From CAYSDH01 sp964429805 (GTDB taxonomy: Bacteria; Bacteroidota; Bacteroidia; Flavobacteriales_D; JABDKJ01): DNA of 34,042 bases. Positions 16,553 through 25,088 of this stretch are shown here, piece after piece. Position 1 is the first letter of the stretch, and every line of letters starts with the position of its first letter. The stretch is taken from the NCBI GenBank assembly GCA_964429805.1, contig CAYSDH010000034.1:1-34042 (forward strand). The letters run 5' to 3'. Under the pieces are notes generated by a model, which had not been told where the DNA came from, ran no database searches, and saw nothing but the letters and a program-made list of their open reading frames with translations. A program made the translations under genes and the position numbers.

Positions 16553-17719
16553 ATGGCTCCTGCGGTAAAGAAAAAAAGCTCCAATAAGAAAAAAACTCCA
16601 AAAAAGAGCGCATCAAAGGCTTCAGCAAAACGTGTGAACGGTAAGACAAAGTCAAGTGCGAAGAAGTCCAGTAGCAAGAAAACCTCTGTGACTAAGAAAG
16701 TGGCTAAAAAGAAAGTCAGCTTAAACGGCAGTAGTCCGTTTACCAAAAAAGATTACATCAAGTGGTATGAAGACATGCTCTTGATGAGAAAATTTGAAGA
16801 GAAATGCGGACAACTATACATCCAGCAGAAGTTTGGAGGTTTTTGTCACCTATACATCGGTCAAGAGGCCATTCTCTCAGGCATGACTTGGGCCATGGGT
16901 AAAGATGACAAGGTGATTACAGCATACAGAGATCATGCTCATCCACTAGCCATGGGTACGCCAGCCACAGAAGTGATGGCCGAGCTCTACGGTAGAAAAA
17001 CTGGATCATCAAAAGGTAAAGGTGGATCCATGCACATGTTTGATGTCAAGCGTGGCTTGTTTGGTGGCCACGGTATTGTGGGTGCTCAGATACCGCTTGG
17101 GGCAGGTATGGCATTTGCTGATAAGTACAATGGCAAGAATGCCGTAACCATGACATTTATGGGTGACGGTGCAGTAAGACAAGGCGCCCTTCATGAGACC
17201 TTTAACATGGCTATGACTTGGAAGATACCTGTAGTCTTTGTGATAGAGAATAACAACTACGCTATGGGAACATCTGTAGAGCGTACAACAAATGTGACTG
17301 ACCTTTCTAAAATAGGATTGAGTTATGACATGCCCGCAGAGACTGTAGACGGCATGAGTTGTGAGCAGACAGGATTGGCATTTAAAAGAGCCATAGAGCA
17401 CTGCCGCAGTGGCGAAGGACCTTACCTTCTTAACATTGAGACATACAGATACAAAGGACACTCAATGTCTGACCCGCAAAAGTACCGTAGCAAAGAAGAG
17501 GTTCAGGAGTACAAAGACCAGGACCCAATTAGCCAAGTACTAAGTACCATCAAGAAGAACAAATACTTGACTGATGCTGGGATTAAGAAAATTCAGGATA
17601 AGGTGAAGAAGGATGTGGAGGCTGCTGTGAAGTTTGCAGAAGAGTCGCCAATGCCAGATGCGTCTGAACTCTATGAGGATGTATACATCCAGACAGATTA
17701 CCCATACGTAAACGACTGA
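16553..17719 (+). CDS. pdhA: Pyruvate dehydrogenase E1 alpha with Lys-rich N-terminal extension
   Basis: E1 alpha forms with E1 beta the thiamine-diphosphate-dependent decarboxylase of the pyruvate dehydrogenase complex. In the 388-residue protein the conserved domain begins near residue 63 (FTKKDYIKWYEDMLLMRKFE). It includes CHLYIGQEAI, YRDHAHPL, GSSKGKGGSMHMF, the ThDP motif starting GDG at 204-206 and running to ENNNYAM, and the phosphorylation-loop-like YRYKGHSMSDPQKYR. Residues 1-60 are an unusual extension with 21 lysines and many Ser/Ala/Thr and no acidic residue before D67, resembling a histone-H1-like tail. No ATG lies between 16553 and the conserved domain, and the promoter box at 16520-16527 fits that start. 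pdhC follows 19 nt downstream; no E1 beta gene is present in the window. Confidence 0.93.
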   Translation: MAPAVKKKSSNKKKTPKKSASKASAKRVNGKTKSSAKKSSSKKTSVTKKVAKKKVSLNGSSPFTKKDYIKWYEDMLLMRKFEEKCGQLYIQQKFGGFCHLYIGQEAILSGMTWAMGKDDKVITAYRDHAHPLAMGTPATEVMAELYGRKTGSSKGKGGSMHMFDVKRGLFGGHGIVGAQIPLGAGMAFADKYNGKNAVTMTFMGDGAVRQGALHETFNMAMTWKIPVVFVIENNNYAMGTSVERTTNVTDLSKIGLSYDMPAETVDGMSCEQTGLAFKRAIEHCRSGEGPYLLNIETYRYKGHSMSDPQKYRSKEEVQEYKDQDPISQVLSTIKKNKYLTDAGIKKIQDKVKKDVEAAVKFAEESPMPDASELYEDVYIQTDYPYVND

Positions 17720-17738
17720 TTACACTAGACAATAACAC

Positions 17739-19019
17739 ATGGCTGAGATAGTACAAATGCCCAAATTGAGCGACACCATGACCGAAGGTGTAGTGGCTGA
17801 ATGGCATAAAAAAGTTTGAGATAGCTTTGAATCTGGAGAACTCCTTGCTGAGATCGAAACAGATAAAGCCACAATGGAATTTGAGTCTTTTCAAGACGGG
17901 GTTCTGTTGTACATAGGCGTGGAGAAAGGAAAGGCAGCACCAGTTGATTCTGTGCTGTGCATTTTGGGTGAGAAAGGAGAAGACTACAAGGCTTTGCTTG
18001 CCGAGACTGAGAAAGCCTCTGCTGAACCGGCAAAAGAAGAAAAGAAAGAAGCAGCAAGCCCTGCTCCTAAAGCCGCGCCAGCACCAGCCGCAAAACCGGC
18101 ACCTGCGCCTGCTGCCCCAGCTCCTGTAGCGGCACAAGCATCTGTGGCCGTTGCCGCTCCAGTATCTACTAATGGACGAGTAAAAGCCTCACCGTTGGCC
18201 AGAAAGCTGGCTACAGAAATGGGTGTAGACATTTCCTTCATCAAAGGTTCAGGTGATAATGGCAGAATTGTCAAAAGAGATGTAGAGTCTTATTCTGGCG
18301 GAGGAGCACCTTTCGTAGGAAAAGAGAGCTTCACAGAAGTAGGTATTTCTCAGATGAGAAAAGTGATTGCTTCGAGACTAGCCGAAAGCAAATTTACTGC
18401 CCCACATTTTTACTTGACTGTAGAAATGGACATGGACAATGCCATCGCAGCGCGTAAGTCTATCAACGCAGAAATTCACCCAAACAAAGTGTCATTTAAT
18501 GACCTTGTCGTGAAAGCGGTAGCCATGTCACTCAGGAAGCACCCGGAGGTGAATTCATCATGGTTAGGAGATCGTATCAGGTATAATGACCACATCCACA
18601 TAGGAGTGGCAGTGGCTGTCGAAGACGGTCTGCTCGTGCCCGTAGTACGATTTGCAGATGGAAAAAGATTGACTCAGATTGGTGCAGAAGTGAAAGAGCT
18701 CGCTGGAAAAGCCAAAGCGAAAAAACTTCAGCCAGACGAGTGGGAAGGAAACACCTTCACCATCTCTAATTTGGGAATGTTTGGCATCGAAGAGTTTACG
18801 GCCATTATCAATCCGCCAGATGCCTGCATCTTGGCAGTAGGTGGCATCATTGAGAAGCCTGTAGTTAAAAACGGTCAAGTTGTGCCTGGAAACAGAATGA
18901 AAGTGACACTCTCTTGTGATCACCGAGTAGTCGATGGTGCCCTTGGCGCTGCCTTCTTAAATGACTTCAAGAACTACATGGAAAACCCAGTACTCTTGCT
19001 CGGTGAGCGAAGTATCTGA
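17739..19019 (+). CDS. pdhC: Pyruvate dehydrogenase E2 (dihydrolipoamide acetyltransferase) with in-frame UGA at codon 27
   Basis: Translation from the ATG at 17739 begins MAEIVQMPKLSDTMTEGVVA, a textbook lipoyl domain. It then meets TGA at 17817-17819 (codon 27), exactly where the conserved Gly of KVGD is expected, and continues in the same frame with the lipoylation site ETDKA (K43). A single lipoyl domain is followed by an Ala/Pro-rich linker (about 95-145), an E3-binding domain (about 148-185, ASPLARKLATEMGVD...GSGDNGRIVKRDV), and the catalytic domain with DHRVVDG (H395, D399) near the end. It transfers acetyl groups to CoA. The first ATG after the TGA is 17874 (codon 46), which would lose K43. 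GGA-to-TGA is one base. It may be a sequence error, a nonsense mutation or read-through; neighbouring genes, including this one, use TGA as a normal stop. Confidence 0.85.
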
Positions 19020-19045
19020 TCACACATAATATTTAAGCAAAAATG

Positions 19046-19072
19046 AAGGCCAGAGTTACTCTGGCCTTTTTT
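19046..19072 (+). terminator. Rho-independent terminator after pdhC
   Basis: A perfect 10-bp stem (AAGGCCAGAG at 19046-19055 with CTCTGGCCTT at 19059-19068) with a 3-nt TTA loop is followed by more T residues. It lies 26 nt after the pdhC stop and ends the pdhA-pdhC unit. Confidence 0.9.
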
Positions 19073-19181
19073 GTTTGAAAATCATAGATCTTAGTCTGGC
19101 ACTATAAAGAAGTCAGTTCCAAACCATTTCCTTGAACCACATTTTTAGGTTGATTCGGATTCAAAAAAGAGGCCTTGCCTA

Positions 19182-21611
19182 TCAGTGAATCACAACCTGC
19201 TTCGACATCACTCTCTTATTCAAATCAGTATACACATTGACGGTATAGACTCCTTTAGCTTCTCCGCTGATGTCAATTTTATATCGGTCTCTCGATGACA
19301 AGAGAGATTGATCACTCAACACCACTCGTCCAGATACATCACGTACTTCAAGTCTATACTTTCCGGCCGCGTCAGTGTCTAAATAAAACATCCCGTCTGA
19401 CGGATTTGGATAGATGTTAAACTGATCTTCAGTCTGAAAATCTTCTTCCAGTCCGATAATCATATCGATGTTTGCAAAGGTGTATTGCCCTTGAAGCAGA
19501 CTGTCTACATTCATGGCTCCGTTGCCGTCATCAGCACCACTTAAAAAAGCATAGTACGGATAGATTTCCCAAGGAGTGGCCGCATTTGGTCTCCATACTA
19601 GCCCCATTTGTTCTTCAGTAATTCCGGCCAGGTCATTGTCCAACCCTGTGGAGCTTCCACCTTGGAAAATAAATCGTCCGCCCACATGAAGTCCATCTTC
19701 CCAGAGGCCACCTACATTCCAGTAGTGAGTTGAAGAAATTTCAATGATGTTATCGCCCAATGCCTCATTATCAGGAGCCACCCATTGATGTTCTATTCTC
19801 AACAGCGAAGAGTCTTCCACAGCAGGCACACTCAATAAGAACTGCACATAAGGCATCGAAGACAAGGTGGATGATTGAGTCAATACCCGCTCCACGTCCA
19901 TTTTCGCTTGATTTAAGCGCGCTTCAGCATTTAAAAAAGTGGCTATCGGTTCAAAGTCTGTGGTTAGCGTAGCGACTGTGTATTGGCCACTGCCATAAAC
20001 TTGCATCACATGCCTGTTCCAGTCAGCGTCTAAAAACGTGATGTCTAAAGGCACGTTATTATAAAGTGATGGACATTCGCGCAGTTTCTGCTCTAGGAAG
20101 AGTGTATGCTCAAACATTCCTCCGCCAAGGTCTGCACTTACTACGGAGTCAATCTCAAACGAACTAAAGCCTGGCTTGTAGACATGGTCATTGATAAAAT
20201 CATCAAGCGGCACACCTGTAGACCAGCTCAATACGTCTTTAAAAGTCTCTGGGTTTATAGTCTCCAAATAAAAGGAGTCAAGCACGGCTTTACTTCCAAC
20301 TCTGTACAGACTGTCGCCAAGGTAGGCTCGTAGATTGTGCCAGACAGACGCACCTTTGTTGTATGTGGTGCGCCCGTAAATGTGCTCATCAGGCATGGGT
20401 GACATCGGCCAGTAGCCTTCATCATCTATGTGGGCAGACTCAATCACAAAGAGGTGATTGTCTTTTACTTCATCTATAAATGCCTCTTCTCCACTAATGA
20501 AATTTCTAGCGAGGTGCTGACTATATTCTGCGCCACCTTCTTTGAGCCACATGTGATTATGGATTTCTGGCGAGACCATGTCTCCCCACCAGTGATGCCC
20601 CAGTTCATGCGCATACAGGCCTTCATTGCTGAGCACGCTCTGATTCATCATGCTCTGCGGGTAAGCGATGTTAGTTGGGTGTTCCATGGCGCCTACCGTG
20701 GTCATAACATATCCCACGCGGCTCCATGCATGCGGTCCCCACCAGTGCTCTAGTGCATCAATCACGTCACCCATGCTCGCAAAGCGAGCTTCCATAGCCG
20801 ACACAAAATTACTCTTGCAGTAAAGCTCAACAGGCACTGGACCGTTGGCCCCCATGTGTGTGAATCCTATGCTGTCATAATCTGCACAAGCAAAGTTGGT
20901 CAGGTACGTAGGTAGAGGTGTTGTCATGGCATAGCTCCTCGTCAAGGTGTCACCAGCATGATTTACCTGCCCTAAGAAGTCACCTTGACCGCGGTAGTGA
21001 AAACCATCGGCAGAAGTAATATGCCACTCATACGTTGCACGTTCTACAAAAGTGTCAAAACAAGGATACCACACTCTACCAAAGTTTGGCGGAATGGTAC
21101 TCAGACCGATACCCAAATTATAGATGTAATTCTGCTCAAAGTATACCCCACCCCATTGCGGATCTTGGTACGGGTGACCCTGATACCAGACATGTATATC
21201 ATGCACGTCTCCAATCGCGGTAGGCGCAAAGAAATCGACAAAAATGGACTCTCCCACGTGCGCATACTCCGCACTCATACCATCTAGATGGATGGAGTCT
21301 ACCGCAAGGTCTTTGAGGTCCAGTCTGATGCTTTCCAGTCCCGCCATTTTTGGAGAGACTGTCACGATGGTGTTTGCCTCGATGTACTCACCGTTATAGT
21401 CCGTCACATCCATGTGAATCTCATAGTGCTGAATGTCAAACGTGTCTGAGCGCGCATTGTTTTTTTGAATGAGCGCATGGTCCAAGTCGCTCAACTTTTT
21501 AGACTTATGAAAACCATCTACATGGTGACATGTATTTCTGACATACTCATGCTGCGCTTGAAGCATTGCGGCACAGCAGATAACTAGTGTAGAGAGAATA
21601 ATATTTTTCAT
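19182..21611 (-). CDS. Secreted M1-family metallopeptidase with T9SS sorting domain
   Basis: The 809-residue protein has a signal peptide (MKNIILSTLVICCAAMLQA-Q) and the aminopeptidase N/LTA4-hydrolase architecture. The zinc-binding motif HELGHHWWGD begins at about H335, with the third ligand glutamate in WLKEGGAEY 18 residues after HExxH. The exopeptidase motif usually read as GAMEN is here VGAMEHP, an Asn-to-His change. A beta-rich region follows, then a type A T9SS C-terminal domain (FNIYPNPSDGMFYLD ... GVYTVNVY ... KQVVIH), so it should be exported by Sec, carried across the outer membrane by the T9SS and attached to the surface or released. It lies 33 nt downstream of the propeller protein gene on the same strand and has no recognisable promoter of its own, which suggests co-transcription. 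Confidence 0.92.
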   Translation of the reverse strand: MKNIILSTLVICCAAMLQAQHEYVRNTCHHVDGFHKSKKLSDLDHALIQKNNARSDTFDIQHYEIHMDVTDYNGEYIEANTIVTVSPKMAGLESIRLDLKDLAVDSIHLDGMSAEYAHVGESIFVDFFAPTAIGDVHDIHVWYQGHPYQDPQWGGVYFEQNYIYNLGIGLSTIPPNFGRVWYPCFDTFVERATYEWHITSADGFHYRGQGDFLGQVNHAGDTLTRSYAMTTPLPTYLTNFACADYDSIGFTHMGANGPVPVELYCKSNFVSAMEARFASMGDVIDALEHWWGPHAWSRVGYVMTTVGAMEHPTNIAYPQSMMNQSVLSNEGLYAHELGHHWWGDMVSPEIHNHMWLKEGGAEYSQHLARNFISGEEAFIDEVKDNHLFVIESAHIDDEGYWPMSPMPDEHIYGRTTYNKGASVWHNLRAYLGDSLYRVGSKAVLDSFYLETINPETFKDVLSWSTGVPLDDFINDHVYKPGFSSFEIDSVVSADLGGGMFEHTLFLEQKLRECPSLYNNVPLDITFLDADWNRHVMQVYGSGQYTVATLTTDFEPIATFLNAEARLNQAKMDVERVLTQSSTLSSMPYVQFLLSVPAVEDSSLLRIEHQWVAPDNEALGDNIIEISSTHYWNVGGLWEDGLHVGGRFIFQGGSSTGLDNDLAGITEEQMGLVWRPNAATPWEIYPYYAFLSGADDGNGAMNVDSLLQGQYTFANIDMIIGLEEDFQTEDQFNIYPNPSDGMFYLDTDAAGKYRLEVRDVSGRVVLSDQSLLSSRDRYKIDISGEAKGVYTVNVYTDLNKRVMSKQVVIH

Positions 21612-21644
21612 AAGTCGTCTATTTATTTGGTCAGCAGATAAGTC

Positions 21645-22910
21645 TTACTCTTTTACAAATTGAGCTGTGTAGAGTGTGTTGTTACTCGTCAACGTGATGG
21701 TGTAAAGTCCTTGAGCCAGTGATTGAACATTGACTGAGAATTGCCCACTGGCATTGTCAAAAGTTCGTGATTCTGTTTGACTTGTCACAATCTGTCCGTG
21801 TAGGTTTCTCACCTCTACAGTCAAGGCAGTCGCTGCATCTAGCGGAAGGCTTACCGTCAATTTATTTTGACAAGGTACCGGAAATACAGAAAGAGGCTGG
21901 CGCTCAAATTCTGCGATGTTATCAACCACAGTAGCCTTTCTCAGTATGGTGCCACCAGTGCTTCCCGATCCACATACGTATCCTGTTCCGTCAGCGGCAA
22001 AGATGATTTCGTAGTACGAAGGGTCAACATCAAGTGGACTGTCAAGAGACCACATCTGGCCACCGTCAGTAGTCTTGTATACCGCTCCTGGAGTGGCGCA
22101 CACATGTATGTCATCTGCAGAGTCAAAGTGAACGCCTCTCATCAAACCAAATTGATCAGGAATGCTTCCTACTGACCAGTTTGCACCACCGTCAGTGGTA
22201 TGAAAATACTGCCCATCTTCACTGGTGACTAAACCGTTTTGATCATCAAAAAATGAGATGCCCAGGTTGACCCACATCATTGCTCCATTGGGCCCTTGAA
22301 AATTTTCAGTCCAAGTATCTCCGCCATCTGTTGAGCTAAAGATTTTTTGGTCATTACCGCAGGCAAATAAGTTGGAGTTACTGGCATAGGTGATGTCTTG
22401 TCCACCAACGTAGTTTTCACTGGCTTGAGTCCATGTAAATCCAGCATCTTGAGTGTAGTACACACCTTCCCATGCCGTAATCATAACACCTACCAGGTCA
22501 TTGTTAAATTCTAATGCACGAATCTCTCCTTGGTCATTGTTTGGGTCCGGGTCAAAGGGTGCCCAAGATGTGCCACCGTTAGAGGTGAAAAGCAAATCGC
22601 CACTGGCTGTTCCGGCAATACCGAGACTGGAGTTAAAAAAGTGCAAGGCAGTCACTCCCGTTCCGCTGTCTGTGTTTTCATAAACCACGGTCCATGTGAG
22701 CCCCGCGTCTTCGGTTTTTAAGATGGTGCCCTCACCATTAAAAGTGGAACTCGACCCACCCGTGTAGCCTATGTCTGATTGGCCAGAAGGGAAGTCTATA
22801 TCAAAGAGTATAAGGTTGCTGTTAACTGGTGTGTCTATGCTCTCCCATGTTTGAGAATGAGCAGTAAAAGCGAGAACAAAAGATAGGGTTAAGAGTACAA
22901 TTTTTTTCAT
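21645..22910 (-). CDS. Asp-box/YCF48-like beta-propeller with T9SS sorting domain
   Basis: The 421-residue protein begins MKKIVLLTLSFVLAFTAHSQ, a good signal peptide; an upstream in-frame ATG at 22937 would add nine residues before it and is disfavoured. The body contains repeated Asp-box-type motifs: TEDAGLTWT, SNGGTSW, TQDAGFTWT, STDGGDTWT, TTDGGANWS and TTDGGQMWS. These are spaced 40-60 residues apart as in sialidase/BNR and YCF48 propellers. After about residue 335 a T9SS C-terminal domain follows (LSVFPVPCQNKLTVSL ... GLYTITL ... FVKE). It is probably a surface protein; binding partner or enzymatic role is unknown, and I see no catalytic set of a sialidase. It is first in a two-gene set with the M1 peptidase and is divergent from recG with 76 nt between start codons. 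Confidence 0.85.
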   Translation of the reverse strand: MKKIVLLTLSFVLAFTAHSQTWESIDTPVNSNLILFDIDFPSGQSDIGYTGGSSSTFNGEGTILKTEDAGLTWTVVYENTDSGTGVTALHFFNSSLGIAGTASGDLLFTSNGGTSWAPFDPDPNNDQGEIRALEFNNDLVGVMITAWEGVYYTQDAGFTWTQASENYVGGQDITYASNSNLFACGNDQKIFSSTDGGDTWTENFQGPNGAMMWVNLGISFFDDQNGLVTSEDGQYFHTTDGGANWSVGSIPDQFGLMRGVHFDSADDIHVCATPGAVYKTTDGGQMWSLDSPLDVDPSYYEIIFAADGTGYVCGSGSTGGTILRKATVVDNIAEFERQPLSVFPVPCQNKLTVSLPLDAATALTVEVRNLHGQIVTSQTESRTFDNASGQFSVNVQSLAQGLYTITLTSNNTLYTAQFVKE

Positions 22911-22947
22911 AGCAATGTTTTGCACGAATTTATGCAAATACGTGTCA

Positions 22948-22978
22948 TTTTGTGGGTCCCGTTAGGGTTCTATCTTTG
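22948..22978 (+). promoter_or_regulatory. Promoter of recG
   Basis: TTTTG at 22948-22952 is followed after 18 nt by TATCTTTG at 22971-22978, a near-ideal Bacteroidota promoter. The box ends only 8 nt before the ATG at 22987, so the transcript should have a leader of roughly 0-4 nt. Confidence 0.7.
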
Positions 22979-22986
22979 ATTCGTAA

Positions 22987-25083
22987 ATGCCGTTGGACAC
23001 ATCCATAGAATTTCTAAAAGGCGTTGGCCCAAAGCGCGCACAGACCCTGCGAGAGGAGCTGGGAGTCAGAAATTTTGAGGACCTGATTTACCATTTTCCC
23101 TTCAGATACATAGACCGCAGTAAGTTTCATCAAGTCAGTGATATAGCCACTGAAGAGGCCTATGTGCAGCTCAAGGTGCGCTGCAATGGGGTCAAAGAAA
23201 TAAAGCAGAAGAGAGGTTCTCGTCTCGAAGTGCAGGTCTCTGATGATTCTGGACAAATGAAGCTAGTCTGGTTTGCTGGACTAAAATGGATAAAGCCGCA
23301 ACTGCATGAAGGAAAGCACTATTTGGTGTTCGGACGCCCATCAAATTTTAAAGGGCGCTACAGTATAAATCACCCTGAAATACAGCTTGTGGAGTCTGAC
23401 CGAGCAGTGCTCAAAGGTGGCTTGCAACCCGTCTATCATTCTTCTGAAAAACTCAGCGCCAAAGGATTAGACAGTCGCGGGATAATGAATGTCCAAAAGA
23501 CATTGATTCCTAAAATACTGCCTTATGTCTACGAAAATCTACCTGATGAGGTGGTGACCTACCATCGTTTGATGGACAGGAAAACGGCCATTGAGCAGCT
23601 GCACTTTCCAGCCGATTTAGAGTCCATGCAAAAGGCGAGATTCAGACTAAAGTTTGAAGAGCTTTTCGTCTTACAACTCAGCTTGCTGCTCAATAAGATG
23701 GGGCGCATGGAAAAGAACCAAGGCCATGTGTTCTCAAAAGTCGGCAGCATCTTTAACGATTTTTATACGGATGGGCTACCCTTTGATTTGACCGGAGCGC
23801 AAAAGCGGGTGATTAAAGAGATTAGAAAAGACATCGGTTCTGGAAAACAGATGAACAGACTGCTGCAAGGAGATGTAGGAAGTGGAAAGACGATAGTGGC
23901 GCTGCTGAGTATGCTCATTGCGCTTGATAACGGTTTTCAAGCCGCACTGATGGCACCTACAGAAATATTGGCTACGCAGCATTATGAGGGATTAAAAGAC
24001 TTGCTGAAAGGAACCAAAGTGCAAATCTCGTTGTTGACTGGAAGCACCAAAGTAGCTAAGCGCAGAACCCTACATCAGGCATTGGAGATGGGGGAGTTGC
24101 ACATCTTAATAGGCACGCATGCCTTGATTGAAGACAAGGTGAAGTTTCAGAACTTGGGTCTGGTAATCATTGATGAGCAGCACAGATTTGGGGTGGCGCA
24201 ACGGGCCAAGCTTTGGCGTAAAAACAAGATTGCTCCGCACATATTAATCATGACAGCCACACCCATTCCGCGTACACTGGCCATGACTTTTTACGGAGAG
24301 TTAGACACCTCAGTGATTGACGAACTTCCACCGGGGCGTAAGTTGATTAAGACTATGCATCGCCATGATTCTGCGCGCGACAGGGTGTTTAAGTTTATTG
24401 AAGACGAGATAGCAAAGGGAAGACAGGTCTACGTGGTGTACCCACTTATAGAGCAGTCAGAGCAGCTCGATTATAAAGACTTGATGGATGGTTTTGAAAG
24501 TCTCAGCAGAAGATTTCCAATGCCCAAGTATCAGATTGGTATTCTGAATGGCAAGATGAAAAGCGATGATAAAGATTTTGAGATGCAGCGCTTTGTCAAC
24601 GGTGAGACACAGATACTGGTGAGTACTACAGTGATAGAGGTAGGGGTTAATGTGCCCAATGCTTCTGTCATGATTATAGAAAGTGCCGAGCGTTTTGGCT
24701 TGTCTCAACTCCACCAGTTGCGAGGGCGAGTGGGGCGAGGAGGAGAGCAGTCATATTGCGTGCTGATGACTGGCTATAAACTTAGTTCAGATGGACGCAC
24801 CCGCATGGAGACGATGGTGCGCACCAATGATGGTTTTGAAATAGCGGAAGTGGATCTCGAGTTGAGAGGGCCGGGAAATATAATGGGCACCAAGCAAAGC
24901 GGACTGCCAGACATGCGGGTGGCTGACTTGGCCAAAGATGGTCCTATCATGGGTATGGCCAGAGAGGCGGCCTTGAAGCTGATAGCCGATGATCCAAAAA
25001 TTTCGAAGAGTGAGAACAGGAGATTAATTCCTGATCTGGAGCGAGTAATGGCGACTAAAGAAGAGTGGGCAAAAATTTCGTAA
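22987..25083 (+). CDS. recG: ATP-dependent DNA helicase RecG
   Basis: RecG remodels stalled replication forks and branch-migrates Holliday junctions. The 698-residue protein begins with the wedge-domain region (SIEFLKGVGPKRAQTLREEL, YHFPFRYIDRS) and has an OB-fold. Superfamily 2 helicase motifs follow: Walker A GDVGSGKT (295-302), MAPTEILATQH, DEQH box (396-399) followed by RFGV, TATPIPRTLAM, VYPLIEQSE, TTVIEVGVNVPNA and QLRGRVGRG. The C-terminal DLELRGPGNIMGTKQSG is typical of RecG. Length matches the family. The start at 22987 fits the conserved N-terminus, and the promoter box lies just upstream. It converges on the GT39-like gene, the two stop codons being 5 nt apart. Confidence 0.97.
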   Translation: MPLDTSIEFLKGVGPKRAQTLREELGVRNFEDLIYHFPFRYIDRSKFHQVSDIATEEAYVQLKVRCNGVKEIKQKRGSRLEVQVSDDSGQMKLVWFAGLKWIKPQLHEGKHYLVFGRPSNFKGRYSINHPEIQLVESDRAVLKGGLQPVYHSSEKLSAKGLDSRGIMNVQKTLIPKILPYVYENLPDEVVTYHRLMDRKTAIEQLHFPADLESMQKARFRLKFEELFVLQLSLLLNKMGRMEKNQGHVFSKVGSIFNDFYTDGLPFDLTGAQKRVIKEIRKDIGSGKQMNRLLQGDVGSGKTIVALLSMLIALDNGFQAALMAPTEILATQHYEGLKDLLKGTKVQISLLTGSTKVAKRRTLHQALEMGELHILIGTHALIEDKVKFQNLGLVIIDEQHRFGVAQRAKLWRKNKIAPHILIMTATPIPRTLAMTFYGELDTSVIDELPPGRKLIKTMHRHDSARDRVFKFIEDEIAKGRQVYVVYPLIEQSEQLDYKDLMDGFESLSRRFPMPKYQIGILNGKMKSDDKDFEMQRFVNGETQILVSTTVIEVGVNVPNASVMIIESAERFGLSQLHQLRGRVGRGGEQSYCVLMTGYKLSSDGRTRMETMVRTNDGFEIAEVDLELRGPGNIMGTKQSGLPDMRVADLAKDGPIMGMAREAALKLIADDPKISKSENRRLIPDLERVMATKEEWAKIS

Positions 25084-25088
25084 TAGGA

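Noticed and set aside
17739..19019. Genome-wide reassignment of UGA to glycine, as in Gracilibacteria
   Set aside because: TGA is the normal stop of many genes here (acyl-CoA dehydrogenase, gldJ, pdhA, the M1 peptidase, DUF59, DUF2480 and pdhC itself) and no other internal TGA is seen.
19163..19180. Possible minus-strand terminator after the M1 peptidase
   Set aside because: The stem is only about 4 bp before the T-run, too weak to call.
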